Part shown: piece after piece, positions 19,964-28,482 of the stretch
Layout of the letters: the number at the start of each line of letters is the position of its first letter
How positions within the stretch are numbered: the first letter of the stretch is position 1
NCBI RefSeq assembly: GCF_900452395.1
Contig: NZ_UGNV01000001.1
Span: forward strand, 769,501-833,500
From: Legionella beliardensis
GTDB taxonomy: Bacteria; Pseudomonadota; Gammaproteobacteria; Legionellales; Legionellaceae
Direction: 5' to 3'
DNA length: 64,000 nucleotides
Translations under genes and position numbers: made by a program
Notes under the pieces: generated by a model
Told to the model about the DNA's origin: nothing
Seen by the model: only the letters and a program-made list of their open reading frames with translations
Database searches by the model: none

Positions 19964-21667
19964 ATGACAAACAACTTAGCAAACTTCGCCGCGCTAAATT
20001 TATCAGCTCCTTTACTAAAAGCGCTAGAAGAGATGAAATTTCAAACTCCCTCACCGGTTCAAGAGCAAACAATTCCTTGGATGTTAGAGGGGCGTGATAT
20101 TATTGCCCAGGCACAAACAGGTACAGGCAAAACAGCAGCCTTTGCGCTACCTATATTAGAGCGTTTAGTGCCTAACTCGAACGCAACGCAAGCTTTAATA
20201 CTTGCACCTACACGTGAATTAGCAATTCAGGTTGCTGAGCAATTTAAGGTGCTAAGCAAGTATCAGCATCTGGTAGTCTCTGTTTTATGTGGTGGCCAAG
20301 ATTATTCTCGCCAATTAAAGCAACTTCGCGAAGGTGCGCAAGTTGTTGTAGGTACGCCTGGAAGAATTTTAGATCATATTGACCGAGGCACCTTAAAGTT
20401 ACATCAGTTAACTACATTTGTACTTGATGAAGCTGACGAAATGCTACAAATGGGTTTTATTGATGATATAGAACTAATTTTTTCAAAATTACCTAAAGAA
20501 AAGCAAATTGCTTTATTTTCAGCAACAATGCCGCATCGTATTCGCCAAATTGCAACGAATTATTTAGTTAATCCTGTTAACATAGAAATTCGCTCAGAAA
20601 CCGCTACCGTAAAAAGTATTGAACAGCGCTTTCTGTTTGCATCACCGGCCCAAAAACCAGATGCTCTACTGCGCATTTTAGCGGTCGAAGAATATCAAGG
20701 GGTTATTGTTTTTGTTCGTACTAAAAGTGCTACGGAAGAAGTAGCAGACACGTTACAAAAGCAAGGATATCGCGCTATGGCAATTCATGGTGATATCACC
20801 CAGGCGCTACGTGAAAAAATTATAGCCCAATTTAGACAAGGTGCTATTGATATATTAGTAGCAACCGACGTTGCTGCGCGTGGCTTGGATGTTGAAAGGG
20901 TGACGCATGTCATTAATTATGATGTGCCTCATGATAGTGAAACCTACGTTCATCGCATTGGTCGTACTGGTCGAGCAGGACGAAGTGGGACGACGATTTT
21001 ATTTGTTAATCCGCGAGAGTCGCGTATTTTAAATAATATTGAACGGCATACACGCCAGCGCATAGAGAAAATAACTGTTCCTGATAATTATACTATTCAG
21101 CAAGCAAAACAAGAGCGCTTTTTAACAAGCATTCAACAGCGTCTTAATAGCGATTATTTACCTGCTTATCGTAAGATTATTGCTACCTTTTTAGAGCAAA
21201 ACCCAGAAGTATCAGCCATAGACGTAGCTGCTATTCTTGCCTTATTAGCAAACAATGATAAACCATGGCAGTGTGAACTACCGAAACAAGTTATTAAAAC
21301 TACTAAAGAAACCCGTAAAAAAGATCGTTTTGAAGTAAAATCATCTAAAGACAGCTTTGAGCGCTCTAATAAAAAAGCTAAACGGCCTAATCGTAATGAA
21401 TCGTTCTCTAGGCAATTTGAGGACATGCCGCAAGAATTATTTCGCTTAGAAGTAGGGCGTGTGCATGGTGTGAAGCCAGGAAACATCGTTGGTGCTATTG
21501 CTAATGAAGCAGGACTACAAAGTCGCTTTATTACAGGCCTTAAAATTCATGATGATCATTCCACAGTCAGATTACCGAAAGGGATGCCAAAAGAAGTTTT
21601 TCAAGATTTAAATAAAGCTTGGGTTTGTGGCCGTCAATTAAAATTAAGCCTTGTCAACTCTAATTAA
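19964..21667 (+). CDS. deaD: DEAD-box RNA helicase, DeaD/CsdA-like
   Basis: 567 aa. Q motif near the N-terminus (F-x-TPSPVQEQTIP), Walker A AQTGTGKT (50-57), PTRELA, DEAD around 157, SAT, and HRIGRTGRAGRSG. The C-terminal part has a basic, Ser/Lys-rich linker followed by a DbpA-type RNA-binding fold (FRLEVGRVHGVKPGNIVGAIANEAG). Such helicases assist ribosome assembly and mRNA turnover, often in the cold. GGAAGATTT precedes the ATG. The 270-bp upstream region is long and AT-rich, which would fit a structured cold-shock leader (inferred). E. coli DeaD is longer (about 630 aa). Confidence 0.88.
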   Translation: MTNNLANFAALNLSAPLLKALEEMKFQTPSPVQEQTIPWMLEGRDIIAQAQTGTGKTAAFALPILERLVPNSNATQALILAPTRELAIQVAEQFKVLSKYQHLVVSVLCGGQDYSRQLKQLREGAQVVVGTPGRILDHIDRGTLKLHQLTTFVLDEADEMLQMGFIDDIELIFSKLPKEKQIALFSATMPHRIRQIATNYLVNPVNIEIRSETATVKSIEQRFLFASPAQKPDALLRILAVEEYQGVIVFVRTKSATEEVADTLQKQGYRAMAIHGDITQALREKIIAQFRQGAIDILVATDVAARGLDVERVTHVINYDVPHDSETYVHRIGRTGRAGRSGTTILFVNPRESRILNNIERHTRQRIEKITVPDNYTIQQAKQERFLTSIQQRLNSDYLPAYRKIIATFLEQNPEVSAIDVAAILALLANNDKPWQCELPKQVIKTTKETRKKDRFEVKSSKDSFERSNKKAKRPNRNESFSRQFEDMPQELFRLEVGRVHGVKPGNIVGAIANEAGLQSRFITGLKIHDDHSTVRLPKGMPKEVFQDLNKAWVCGRQLKLSLVNSN

Positions 21668-21735
21668 GATAAGCTTGGTAGCAATGGGTTGAAATTTATT
21701 TGGATAACCACGGCTCTACGTAGTATCTATTAAAC

Positions 21736-21797
21736 GTAGCCTGGGTGCAGGCCCAAAGGGCCGGAACCCGGGTTTCACTTTGTTTCACCCAGGCTAC
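21736..21797. repeat. AGCCTGGGT-family repeat, full copy
   Basis: GTAGCCTGGGTGCAGGCCC...CACCCAGGCTAC: a 62-bp element with outer arms in inverted orientation and an inner GGCCCAAAGGGCC palindrome. A degenerate fragment of the CTTGACCACGG family follows at about 21815-21845. Confidence 0.85.
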
Positions 21798-21894
21798 ATT
21801 TACTTACATGACCTGAAAATACTGTGGCTTGACCACGTATCCATATTCACCTGCTGGACCGATGAATATTGCAATTAAGCTGTTTATAACTTGT

Positions 21895-22383
21895 TTAATG
21901 GCGGGCTGTGTAATTACTATAAATTACTGTGGCTCCTAGAGCTATTATTGCTGCGCCACCAAAAAAGCTGTAGCCGTTAAAAACAGATGTTTTTTCTTGT
22001 TGAGTTAATTTTTTTAAGTTAGCGTCTAATTGGCTGGCAAGCGTTGTAAATGGGTTAGCAGGATCTAATTCGGCAACGAGTTTTGGTATGTATTTATTGC
22101 GAATTTTTTCGGTGATGAAGTAGATTGTTTCTGGAGCTTGGGTATCCATAAATTGGGTTGTAGTTTGAGCAAGTGCTTCAGCCACTGCTGCTGTAAATTT
22201 TTCTGCATCTTGCTTTTTCCACGCTTTAAGACCAAATGTGTGTATGCCAGTGTATCTATCTGTTTGCCTGTTAAGCTTATTTTCCTGAAAATGCTGAATG
22301 GCTGCTTGTAGCTCTTTGGGTGTAATAACGAAAAGGAACCTTTGGTAAAAGGTATGTAAGAAATCTAATTCAAAGTCGGTCAT
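21895..22383 (-). CDS. Small tail-anchored-like protein, unknown
   Basis: 162 aa, not recognised. Mostly alpha-helical and polar, with one hydrophobic helix at the extreme C-terminus (about 140-156, SFFGGAAIIALGATVIYSNY) ending in TARH. This is the layout of a tail-anchored membrane protein. AAGGAAAGTACACC precedes the ATG. Divergent from the J-domain gene, so they share an upstream region. An effector or envelope protein is possible, but nothing in the sequence decides it. Confidence 0.6.
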   Translation of the reverse strand: MTDFELDFLHTFYQRFLFVITPKELQAAIQHFQENKLNRQTDRYTGIHTFGLKAWKKQDAEKFTAAVAEALAQTTTQFMDTQAPETIYFITEKIRNKYIPKLVAELDPANPFTTLASQLDANLKKLTQQEKTSVFNGYSFFGGAAIIALGATVIYSNYTARH

Positions 22384-22497
22384 GGTGTACTTTCCTTAGT
22401 TTTATTTAAATAAACGCCATTTTTTATTATATCTTTAAGTTTTCCTTAAGTAAGCGCTGATAAAATTAATAATATTCAGTTCCTTTAGGAAGGTAAA

Positions 22498-23244
22498 ATG
22501 GCTAAACGCTTATACGAAGTCTTGCAAGTAAATGAACAAGCCTCGCAAGAGGAAATTAAATTAGCTTATCGCAAGCTAGCATTGCGCTATCATCCAGATA
22601 AGAACCCTGATAATAAATTGGAAGCTACGGAAAAATTTAAAGCGATTGCTGCGGCCTATGAAATTTTAGGTGATAAAGATAAACGTCAAGAATATGATCT
22701 AGGCCAGCGTGATGAGCAAGGTAATAAGGTAAGCGCTAATGAGGATTATCAACAAGAGTCAGGATTTTCCTATACACCGCCGCGCCCCAAACCAACTGCT
22801 AAGCAAGAAAAAGAGAAAGATAAAGATTATGTGCCGCAAAGACCGACCTATGCGCAGCCACACTATCAACCACAACCTACTTGTCAATTTCATTTTTTTA
22901 AACCTCAGCCTGCTTTTTATTATTTTTTTAATTCACATGATGCAGCCAAGACGTTTCAATCAATTCATAGAGTAGCTAGAGCACCGGTATATATTTATGT
23001 AACACCTTCACCACTTGAACAATTATTCAATGAAATTAATTCGTTTAAGTCTCAGCAAAGAGCTGGGCGGGAAACTTATACTTCCTATGAGCGTAAACGC
23101 GAGCATCCTCACGTTTCTGTTAAAACTAATTATGCGCCAGCAATGGAGCATATTATTGACCGCTTAATTGCTAGCATGATTTTATTAGAAATGGTCAATT
23201 CCCGTGTTCCTGCTGCTAATCCTATTTTAAGGGCTAAGCTCTGA
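22498..23244 (+). CDS. J-domain (DnaJ-like) protein
   Basis: 248 aa. N-terminal J domain (1-65) with the catalytic HPD at 32-34 ([10 protein letters not shown]). No zinc-finger or C-terminal DnaJ substrate domain follows; instead there is a Pro/Gln/Lys-rich linker (about 85-130) and a C-terminal region without a known fold. It would stimulate a DnaK-type ATPase at a specific site or on a specific client, as class III J proteins do. AGGAAGGTAAA precedes the ATG. A perfect AT-rich hairpin follows. Confidence 0.85.
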   Translation: MAKRLYEVLQVNEQASQEEIKLAYRKLALRYHPDKNPDNKLEATEKFKAIAAAYEILGDKDKRQEYDLGQRDEQGNKVSANEDYQQESGFSYTPPRPKPTAKQEKEKDKDYVPQRPTYAQPHYQPQPTCQFHFFKPQPAFYYFFNSHDAAKTFQSIHRVARAPVYIYVTPSPLEQLFNEINSFKSQQRAGRETYTSYERKREHPHVSVKTNYAPAMEHIIDRLIASMILLEMVNSRVPAANPILRAKL

Positions 23245-23250
23245 AGTATT

Positions 23251-23285
23251 AATTAAAGCTTAATAGCCTTTATTAAGCTTTAATT
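23251..23285 (+). terminator. Hairpin after the J-domain gene
   Basis: A perfect 14-bp inverted repeat, AATTAAAGCTTAAT and ATTAAGCTTTAATT, with a 7-base loop. AT-rich stem, so a modest terminator. Confidence 0.55.
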
Positions 23286-23475
23286 TCTAATCTAAATCCT
23301 TAACTAAAATTATATTGTGTTGCACTTACTTAAACCTACTTGCTAGCTAAATCATCTCATCTTATTCAATTGCTTATAGCCAAATCCAATTAATTAAAAA
23401 TTTTTAAATTGCTTATATGAGAATTTTTGTACTATAATCTGCCTCGTTTTTGATTTAATTATTAAGGACTTACTA

Positions 23476-24399
23476 ATGAAAGCTTTCGTGACGGTGTGTG
23501 TCCTAGTTTTTTCAACATTCATTAACGCTAGTCAATTAAATAATATCGTTGTCTTTGGGGATAGTTTGTCGGATAACGGTAATTTATATGAACACATGCA
23601 TCATCTTATCCCACAAAATCCTCCCTATTATGATGGCCGTTTTTCCAATGGTCCGGTTTGGATAGAGCAGCTTGTTAGCTCTTATTTCCCCAACAACGTT
23701 GCTTCGCATTTATCTGATCATGCTTTTGGAGGTGCGGCTATTGCTGAAAATTCATCGGATGATGAGATATTATTTACCTTAAATCGGGAAATTAATACTT
23801 ATTTACTCGGGCGGCAAAATAAGGCAGATCCTAAGAGCTTATATGTGGTATGGATCGGTGGTAATAATTATTTAGCACTGCCTGAAAACGAAGAACATAC
23901 GAATACCGTAGTCACTCAAGGCATTGCTGCTGGTGTAGAACGTTTGGTTAAAGCAGGCGCACGCCATATTTTAGTCCTAAATTTACCAGATTTAGGCCAA
24001 ACGCCGGCAGCACGCGCATTGCAGGTTGAAGCAAAATTGACGAGGTTGTCTAAGCATCATAATGAGCTTTTAGTAAAAGCTATTCATGGCCTTAAAAGAA
24101 AATATTCTAAAGTTCAGTGGCTTTATTTTGATGCTTATAAGATATTTAATAAATTTCTATCATCAGCAGCAGATTATGGTTTTACTAATACATTGAATAG
24201 TTGTTACGATGTGTCAGTTGATAAGCCTTCTATAAATGCTACGGTGTTGATGGCAGCTAAGGCCAGTAAAATCCAGGATGACAGTTGTGAGGGCTATGTG
24301 TTTTTTGATCCAGTACACCCGACAACGATGGCACATCAACTAATAGCACAGGAAGTTCATGCTATACTTGATGCAGCTCATATTCAGTTTAGTGATTAA
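23476..24399 (+). CDS. GDSL lysophospholipase, PlaA-like
   Basis: 307 aa with a signal peptide (about 1-19, MKAFVTVCVLVFSTFINAS). GDSL block VVFGDSLSDNGNLY with nucleophile Ser30, the oxyanion GGNNY block, and catalytic D278/H281 in DPVHPT. Length and motifs match the secreted lysophospholipase A (PlaA) of Legionella, which cleaves lysophospholipids after type II export. The local context does not show the secretion route. AAGGACTTACTA precedes the ATG. A CysCys pair (about 249 and 275) near the C-terminal end could form a disulfide. Confidence 0.85.
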   Translation: MKAFVTVCVLVFSTFINASQLNNIVVFGDSLSDNGNLYEHMHHLIPQNPPYYDGRFSNGPVWIEQLVSSYFPNNVASHLSDHAFGGAAIAENSSDDEILFTLNREINTYLLGRQNKADPKSLYVVWIGGNNYLALPENEEHTNTVVTQGIAAGVERLVKAGARHILVLNLPDLGQTPAARALQVEAKLTRLSKHHNELLVKAIHGLKRKYSKVQWLYFDAYKIFNKFLSSAADYGFTNTLNSCYDVSVDKPSINATVLMAAKASKIQDDSCEGYVFFDPVHPTTMAHQLIAQEVHAILDAAHIQFSD

Positions 24400-24424
24400 G
24401 ACTGAGAAGCAAGTATCACATGCT

Positions 24425-24464
24425 AGATTGCTTCACCTTCACACGGTGAAGGTTCGCAATGACG
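24425..24464. repeat. TTGCTTCACC/TTCGCAATGACG repeat, short copy
   Basis: GATTGCTTCACCTTCACACG followed by GTGAAGGTTCGCAATGACGA; it contains a hairpin (CACCTTCAC/GTGAAGGT). Confidence 0.8.
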
Positions 24465-24516
24465 ACTTTTCTAAATAGTATGTGATACAAAGCAAATTCC
24501 CTTAAACTCAATTGCC

Positions 24517-24739
24517 CGTCTTTGCGAGCAAAGCGAGCAAGCCAGGTTGGGTGTTGTAAACAGCATTGCTCTGGATTGCTTCACCTTTACACTGTAAAGG
24601 TTCGCAATGACGAGGTGTTTAGCAAGCACCCCAGAATTGTCTGTCTTTGCGAGCAAAGCGAAGCAAGCCAGGTTGGGTGTTGTAAGCAGCATTGCCCTAG
24701 ATTGCTTCACCTCTGTCTTTGTAAAGGCTCGCAACGACT
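24517..24739. repeat. Two tandem ~98 bp palindromic repeat units
   Basis: Units at 24517-24614 and 24641-24738, 124 bp apart, nearly identical: CGTCTTTGCGAGCAAAGCGA, then CAAGCCAGGTTGGGTGTTGT, then GGATTGCTTCACC...TTCGCAATGACG. Each unit can fold on itself. The whole gap 24400-24759 is this repeat family. Short frames on both strands here are by-products. Confidence 0.85.
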
Positions 24740-24759
24740 TATTTCCTCGAGAGCAAGTT

Positions 24760-26979
24760 TCACCATTTTGGTAGAATTCTATCTAACCATTTTGGTAAAT
24801 ACCAATTAAGAGGCTTAAGTAGGGCCATGGTAGCTGGTACTAAAAGCGTGCGTATTAAAAAGGCATCAACAAAGATAGCTACTGCAATACCGAGCCCAAA
24901 TTGCTTAACCATTAAAACATCAGCAACCATAAACGAACCACAAAGGAATATGACTATAATCGCGGCGCTAGTAATGATTTTACTGCTTTTCTCTATACCA
25001 AAAACAATACTCTTTTGATTATCGCCTGTGCGCTCATAATATTCTTTAATACGTGTGAGCAAGAAGACTTCATAATCCATAGAAAATCCAAAAAGAGCGC
25101 AAAAGATAATAACTAACAAGCTAATATCTAAAATCCCTTGCGGATCAAAATTAAGCCATTGATGAAAATGCCCTTCTTGAAATATAAAGACTAAGACGCC
25201 ATAGCTTGCACATAAGCTAACTATATTCATTAAAATGGCTTTGAAGGGTAAAAAGATAGAGCGCAGTAAAATCAATAAGACTAAATAGGTTAAAGCCATA
25301 ATCCATAAAAGCGCATATGGAAAAATTTGATAAATCTTATTTAAAACGTCTTCATTTTTAACAGGTTCACCGGTTAATTGAAAGTTAAGCCCCTTAGGTG
25401 GCTTAAGCTCGCGCAGCTCAGCAATAAGGTTTTTAGTTTCTTTCGAGTCATCACCATATTTACTGACTATTCTTATAATCGTTACATTTTTTGCAGTCGT
25501 TGTCGCTAATAAATTTTTAACAGCCTCCGTTTTAAGGCTACGTTCAGTATTGTATAGCGTTTGATATTGTGATCGCGTTATGTCGCTTTTGGTGCTTACA
25601 ATGCTATTTACTTGTTTGATTAAAGGGTTTTTTTTAAGTTGTTCTACTAAGTCATATAACTTACCAATATTGGCTTTGGAGAGAATTCTTTCATTGGGAC
25701 TGGTCACAACCAATAAAATAGGTGTTAATTCGTGCTCATTAAATTTATCGATATAGGTATTAAAAAACGCTCTGCCTTCAGCTTGCTTAGGTAAAATACG
25801 AAAATCAGAAATACCAAATTTGGCGTTTAAAAAAGGGTAGCCAAGCAGTAGTAAAAAACTTAAAGTTAAGAGAAAGAATATCAACGGTCGTTTCACAACC
25901 TTAGTAGCCAGCCATCGCCAAGCAAGGGATACCTTTTCTTTCTTGGAAAAGCGCACCGATAAAGAATTAACACGCTCTCTTAAAATAGCAAGAATAGCTG
26001 GTAAAAGGATAAGGGCTATCAGTACCGCCACGAAGACGGCAGCCAATCCCCCGACGCCTACTGAAAATAAAATATTGACTGGAAAAAAAAGCAGGGCACT
26101 AAGGCTAATGAAAACAGCTAATCCACTGAAAAATACAGCTTTACCTGCCGTTGCAATTGTGGTCGCAATCACCCGGCGCATCGTTTTATTTCTCTTTAAT
26201 TCATCACGAAAGCGGCTAATAATGAAGAGACAATAATCAAGGCATAAGCATAAGCCTAATAACAAGGCAATATTAATAGTAAATATCGACAGAGTATAAT
26301 GCTGGCCAATAAAATATAATAAAGAAAGAATAATGACAGCACATCCTCCCCCTAAAATAATAGGAATAAAAGCAGCTATTAACGAGCCAAACACTAAAAT
26401 TAAAGTAATAATTGAGACGGGAGCCGCAATTAAATCAGCTTTAAAAAGATCTTTTTGGGTCTGCTTATGAATTCCTTCTTCAAAAACTGCCTCTCCACCG
26501 AGCTCCATGGTCATATTAGGTGGCGTTTTTATCGTATCTTTTAATTCTTGCACTAATTCCTTGGTCATAGGTTCTTTATTATCAAAGAAAATAACGGCAT
26601 AGGCGGTATGTTTATCCTTAGAAATTTGTTTTTTATTGGCATCAGGAAGAATAATTTGATGTTTAATGGGAAAATCTTTTAAATCTGCCAATGATTTTTT
26701 AATCGCATTAATAAAGCGGTTCTCGGTAGCTACCCAATTTTTATGGGTGTAAATGACTAAAATTTGATTAGGGCTTAAGCCCAGTGCATTATTAATATAG
26801 GTTTCTGTCTTTGCGCTATTTGAGGTGGTATCGATAAAACCGGTTGATTTAAAAGGTGTCATAATTGTTGGCAGATAAGGCACACAAAGGATAAGTGAAA
26901 TGATCCATAGCCAGACAATGTGTATGCGGGCTCGGTAGATAAATTTGCCAAAACGAAAAAAAAGCGAATCTTCTTGCAT
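24760..26979 (-). CDS. MMPL/RND family transporter
   Basis: 739 aa. Two similar halves, each with one helix, a large periplasmic loop and then a cluster of five helices, about 12 helices in all. The conserved intramembrane acidic regions are visible as GLCLCLDYCLFIISRF in the first half and FGFSMDYEVFLLTRI in the second (an Asp-Tyr pair in each), the proton-relay residues of MMPL proteins. It probably exports a lipid or hydrophobic compound from the inner membrane. No membrane-fusion partner is nearby. CAGGGATACGC precedes the ATG. Confidence 0.88.
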   Translation of the reverse strand: MQEDSLFFRFGKFIYRARIHIVWLWIISLILCVPYLPTIMTPFKSTGFIDTTSNSAKTETYINNALGLSPNQILVIYTHKNWVATENRFINAIKKSLADLKDFPIKHQIILPDANKKQISKDKHTAYAVIFFDNKEPMTKELVQELKDTIKTPPNMTMELGGEAVFEEGIHKQTQKDLFKADLIAAPVSIITLILVFGSLIAAFIPIILGGGCAVIILSLLYFIGQHYTLSIFTINIALLLGLCLCLDYCLFIISRFRDELKRNKTMRRVIATTIATAGKAVFFSGLAVFISLSALLFFPVNILFSVGVGGLAAVFVAVLIALILLPAILAILRERVNSLSVRFSKKEKVSLAWRWLATKVVKRPLIFFLLTLSFLLLLGYPFLNAKFGISDFRILPKQAEGRAFFNTYIDKFNEHELTPILLVVTSPNERILSKANIGKLYDLVEQLKKNPLIKQVNSIVSTKSDITRSQYQTLYNTERSLKTEAVKNLLATTTAKNVTIIRIVSKYGDDSKETKNLIAELRELKPPKGLNFQLTGEPVKNEDVLNKIYQIFPYALLWIMALTYLVLLILLRSIFLPFKAILMNIVSLCASYGVLVFIFQEGHFHQWLNFDPQGILDISLLVIIFCALFGFSMDYEVFLLTRIKEYYERTGDNQKSIVFGIEKSSKIITSAAIIVIFLCGSFMVADVLMVKQFGLGIAVAIFVDAFLIRTLLVPATMALLKPLNWYLPKWLDRILPKW

Positions 26980-27057
26980 GCGTATCCCTGATCCCTTTTT
27001 TTTTATCTTATTGTCTAAGTATAGAGCATCATTCTTAAATATAGCTATTTGAAAATG

Positions 27058-27912
27058 TTATAAATTATTGGTGATGCGTTTAGTGGTAAGCGGTAATAAA
27101 TAAAAAAGAAGAGGGATTTCTAAATAGCTATGAAACATAGACACGATACTATACACCTGTTTCCAGAGGTAAAAGTTGTAAAAGAAGCCTACGCCAAATA
27201 AGATAAAAAAGGTCAGCAAAAATTTATTAATGGTTAATTTCTGTGGGCCTAATTTTGGCAAGATTAAAATGACATAGTAATAATGAATCAATTGCAGATA
27301 GACCGCGGAGGCAAAAAAAGCAACGGTATACGGGGAAATATCACTAGGGCGTAAATAATGCATGATATAGGCGAGTCTGTCTGCAGGGGCGAAGTAAGAC
27401 CAATCTAGGGATAAAAATAAAGCTAAAGTAAAGACTAAGATGGGGTTTAAGACAAAGACAATCCATGCTTTATGCTTAGCCTGTGAAGCCGCTAAAAACC
27501 CCCAAGGCGTTAAATTATGAAAAAAAGCGAGCGCTAAAAAAAGTAATATTGGGTTAATAATAAAAGCGATAGCAAAAGCCAAAATAATCAAGCCATGACT
27601 GATTTTAACTTTAAAATAGAAGGTTATTAATAATAAACCAAAGATAACTGCAAATTCTATGATTAAAAGATAATCAATTGGTTTAATTAAATTAATTATT
27701 TTTAGAAAAACTAAAGCAGTTAATAAAAAAAGCATAGAAATAACTAGTTGTTTCGGTATTTTATCGACTATATTTTTACGAATATAAAGTAATTCATAAG
27801 TAATATGGGTTAATCCAAATAAACTTAATGATAAAAAATATGAGCTTAAAGGAAACGTAGATGCTAAGAGAATAAATAGCAGCGGGAAGGGAAATCGTAT
27901 GGATATGTATTT
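27058..27912 (-). CDS. Polytopic membrane protein with conserved-looking histidines, unknown
   Basis: About 284 aa from ATG 27912; a longer frame to 28050 exists, but it would be read antisense through the neighbouring gene and has a charged N-terminus. About nine hydrophobic helices. Histidines sit at helix ends: LFGLTHITYELLYI, LAFFHNLTPWGF, QLIHYYYVILILPKL and MFHSYLEIPLLFY. This recalls membrane oxygenases of the Brp/Blh or fatty-acid-hydroxylase kind, but I cannot assign it to one. Start uncertain: no candidate has a good ribosome binding site. It may follow the same regulation as the MMPL gene downstream (78 bp). Confidence 0.5.
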   Translation of the reverse strand, partial: KYISIRFPFPLLFILLASTFPLSSYFLSLSLFGLTHITYELLYIRKNIVDKIPKQLVISMLFLLTALVFLKIINLIKPIDYLLIIEFAVIFGLLLITFYFKVKISHGLIILAFAIAFIINPILLFLALAFFHNLTPWGFLAASQAKHKAWIVFVLNPILVFTLALFLSLDWSYFAPADRLAYIMHYLRPSDISPYTVAFFASAVYLQLIHYYYVILILPKLGPQKLTINKFLLTFFILFGVGFFYNFYLWKQVYSIVSMFHSYLEIPLLFYLLPLTTKRITNNL

Positions 27913-28273
27913 CATGAGTATTATCGTCGCCTTACTCGTAGCCATTATCTTTGAATTAATTGCTTTTTTTATTCTGCTTCGACCCCCATTAACCTCTTTT
28001 GAAACATTTTTATGGTTATTAACAATTATAGGTTTAAATTGCGTAACCATACCAATAGCACAGTTAATTTATAGCTACTTAATTAATTTAGGCACCCTGA
28101 CAAGTTGGTTTATAACCGAACTAATCATTATTTTTTTTGAAGGATTCTTTATAAATAAGATTATGAGGATTAACTTCAAAAAAGCAGCGTTATATTCCAT
28201 AGTATTAAATACTACGTCAATCATTAGTGGAGAAATACTGTGCTGGCTAGAATTACTACCTTGGTGCTTTTAA
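27899..28273 (+). CDS. Small four-helix membrane protein, unknown
   Basis: 124 aa with about four membrane helices (MSIIVALLVAIIFELIAFFI and others). GGGAAGGGAAATCGT precedes the ATG, a good ribosome binding site. Its start overlaps the start region of the opposite-strand membrane gene by 14 bp. The 3' end overlaps the next gene by 34 bp, so the two are probably translated together. Family not recognised. Confidence 0.6.
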   Translation: MDMYFMSIIVALLVAIIFELIAFFILLRPPLTSFETFLWLLTIIGLNCVTIPIAQLIYSYLINLGTLTSWFITELIIIFFEGFFINKIMRINFKKAALYSIVLNTTSIISGEILCWLELLPWCF

Positions 28274-28431
28274 TCTTTACTGTGGCGAAAAGTTATGCCG
28301 ATTTAATTATCACACCGCGGCCAGCCTATGAAGCTATTTATTCTACCAAAGGGGCTACCTTAATTACTTTGTCAATTGTAGGGGTAGGTCTAATTATTTT
28401 ACTTATTGTTTTTTTTATCAGGAGGAAATAA
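28240..28431 (+). CDS. Small exported or membrane protein, unknown
   Basis: 63 aa from GTG 28240, with GTGGAGAAATACT just before it. It has an N-terminal signal-like segment ending near SYA-D (residue ~20), a short polar part (LIITPRPAYEAIYSTKG) and a C-terminal helix ending in IRRK. It overlaps the 124-aa membrane gene by 34 bp, and together they look like a two-gene unit. Not recognised. Confidence 0.6.
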   Translation: MLARITTLVLLIFTVAKSYADLIITPRPAYEAIYSTKGATLITLSIVGVGLIILLIVFFIRRK

Positions 28432-28482
28432 CGACTATAAATTTGTTGCAACAACTACTTCTAATCAACTAAGGAAATAATC

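Noticed and set aside
24471-24809. Frames on both strands in the GCTTCACC repeat region
   Set aside because: Encode duplicated peptides (AKRASQVGCCKQHC and similar) that come from the DNA repeat, not from a gene.
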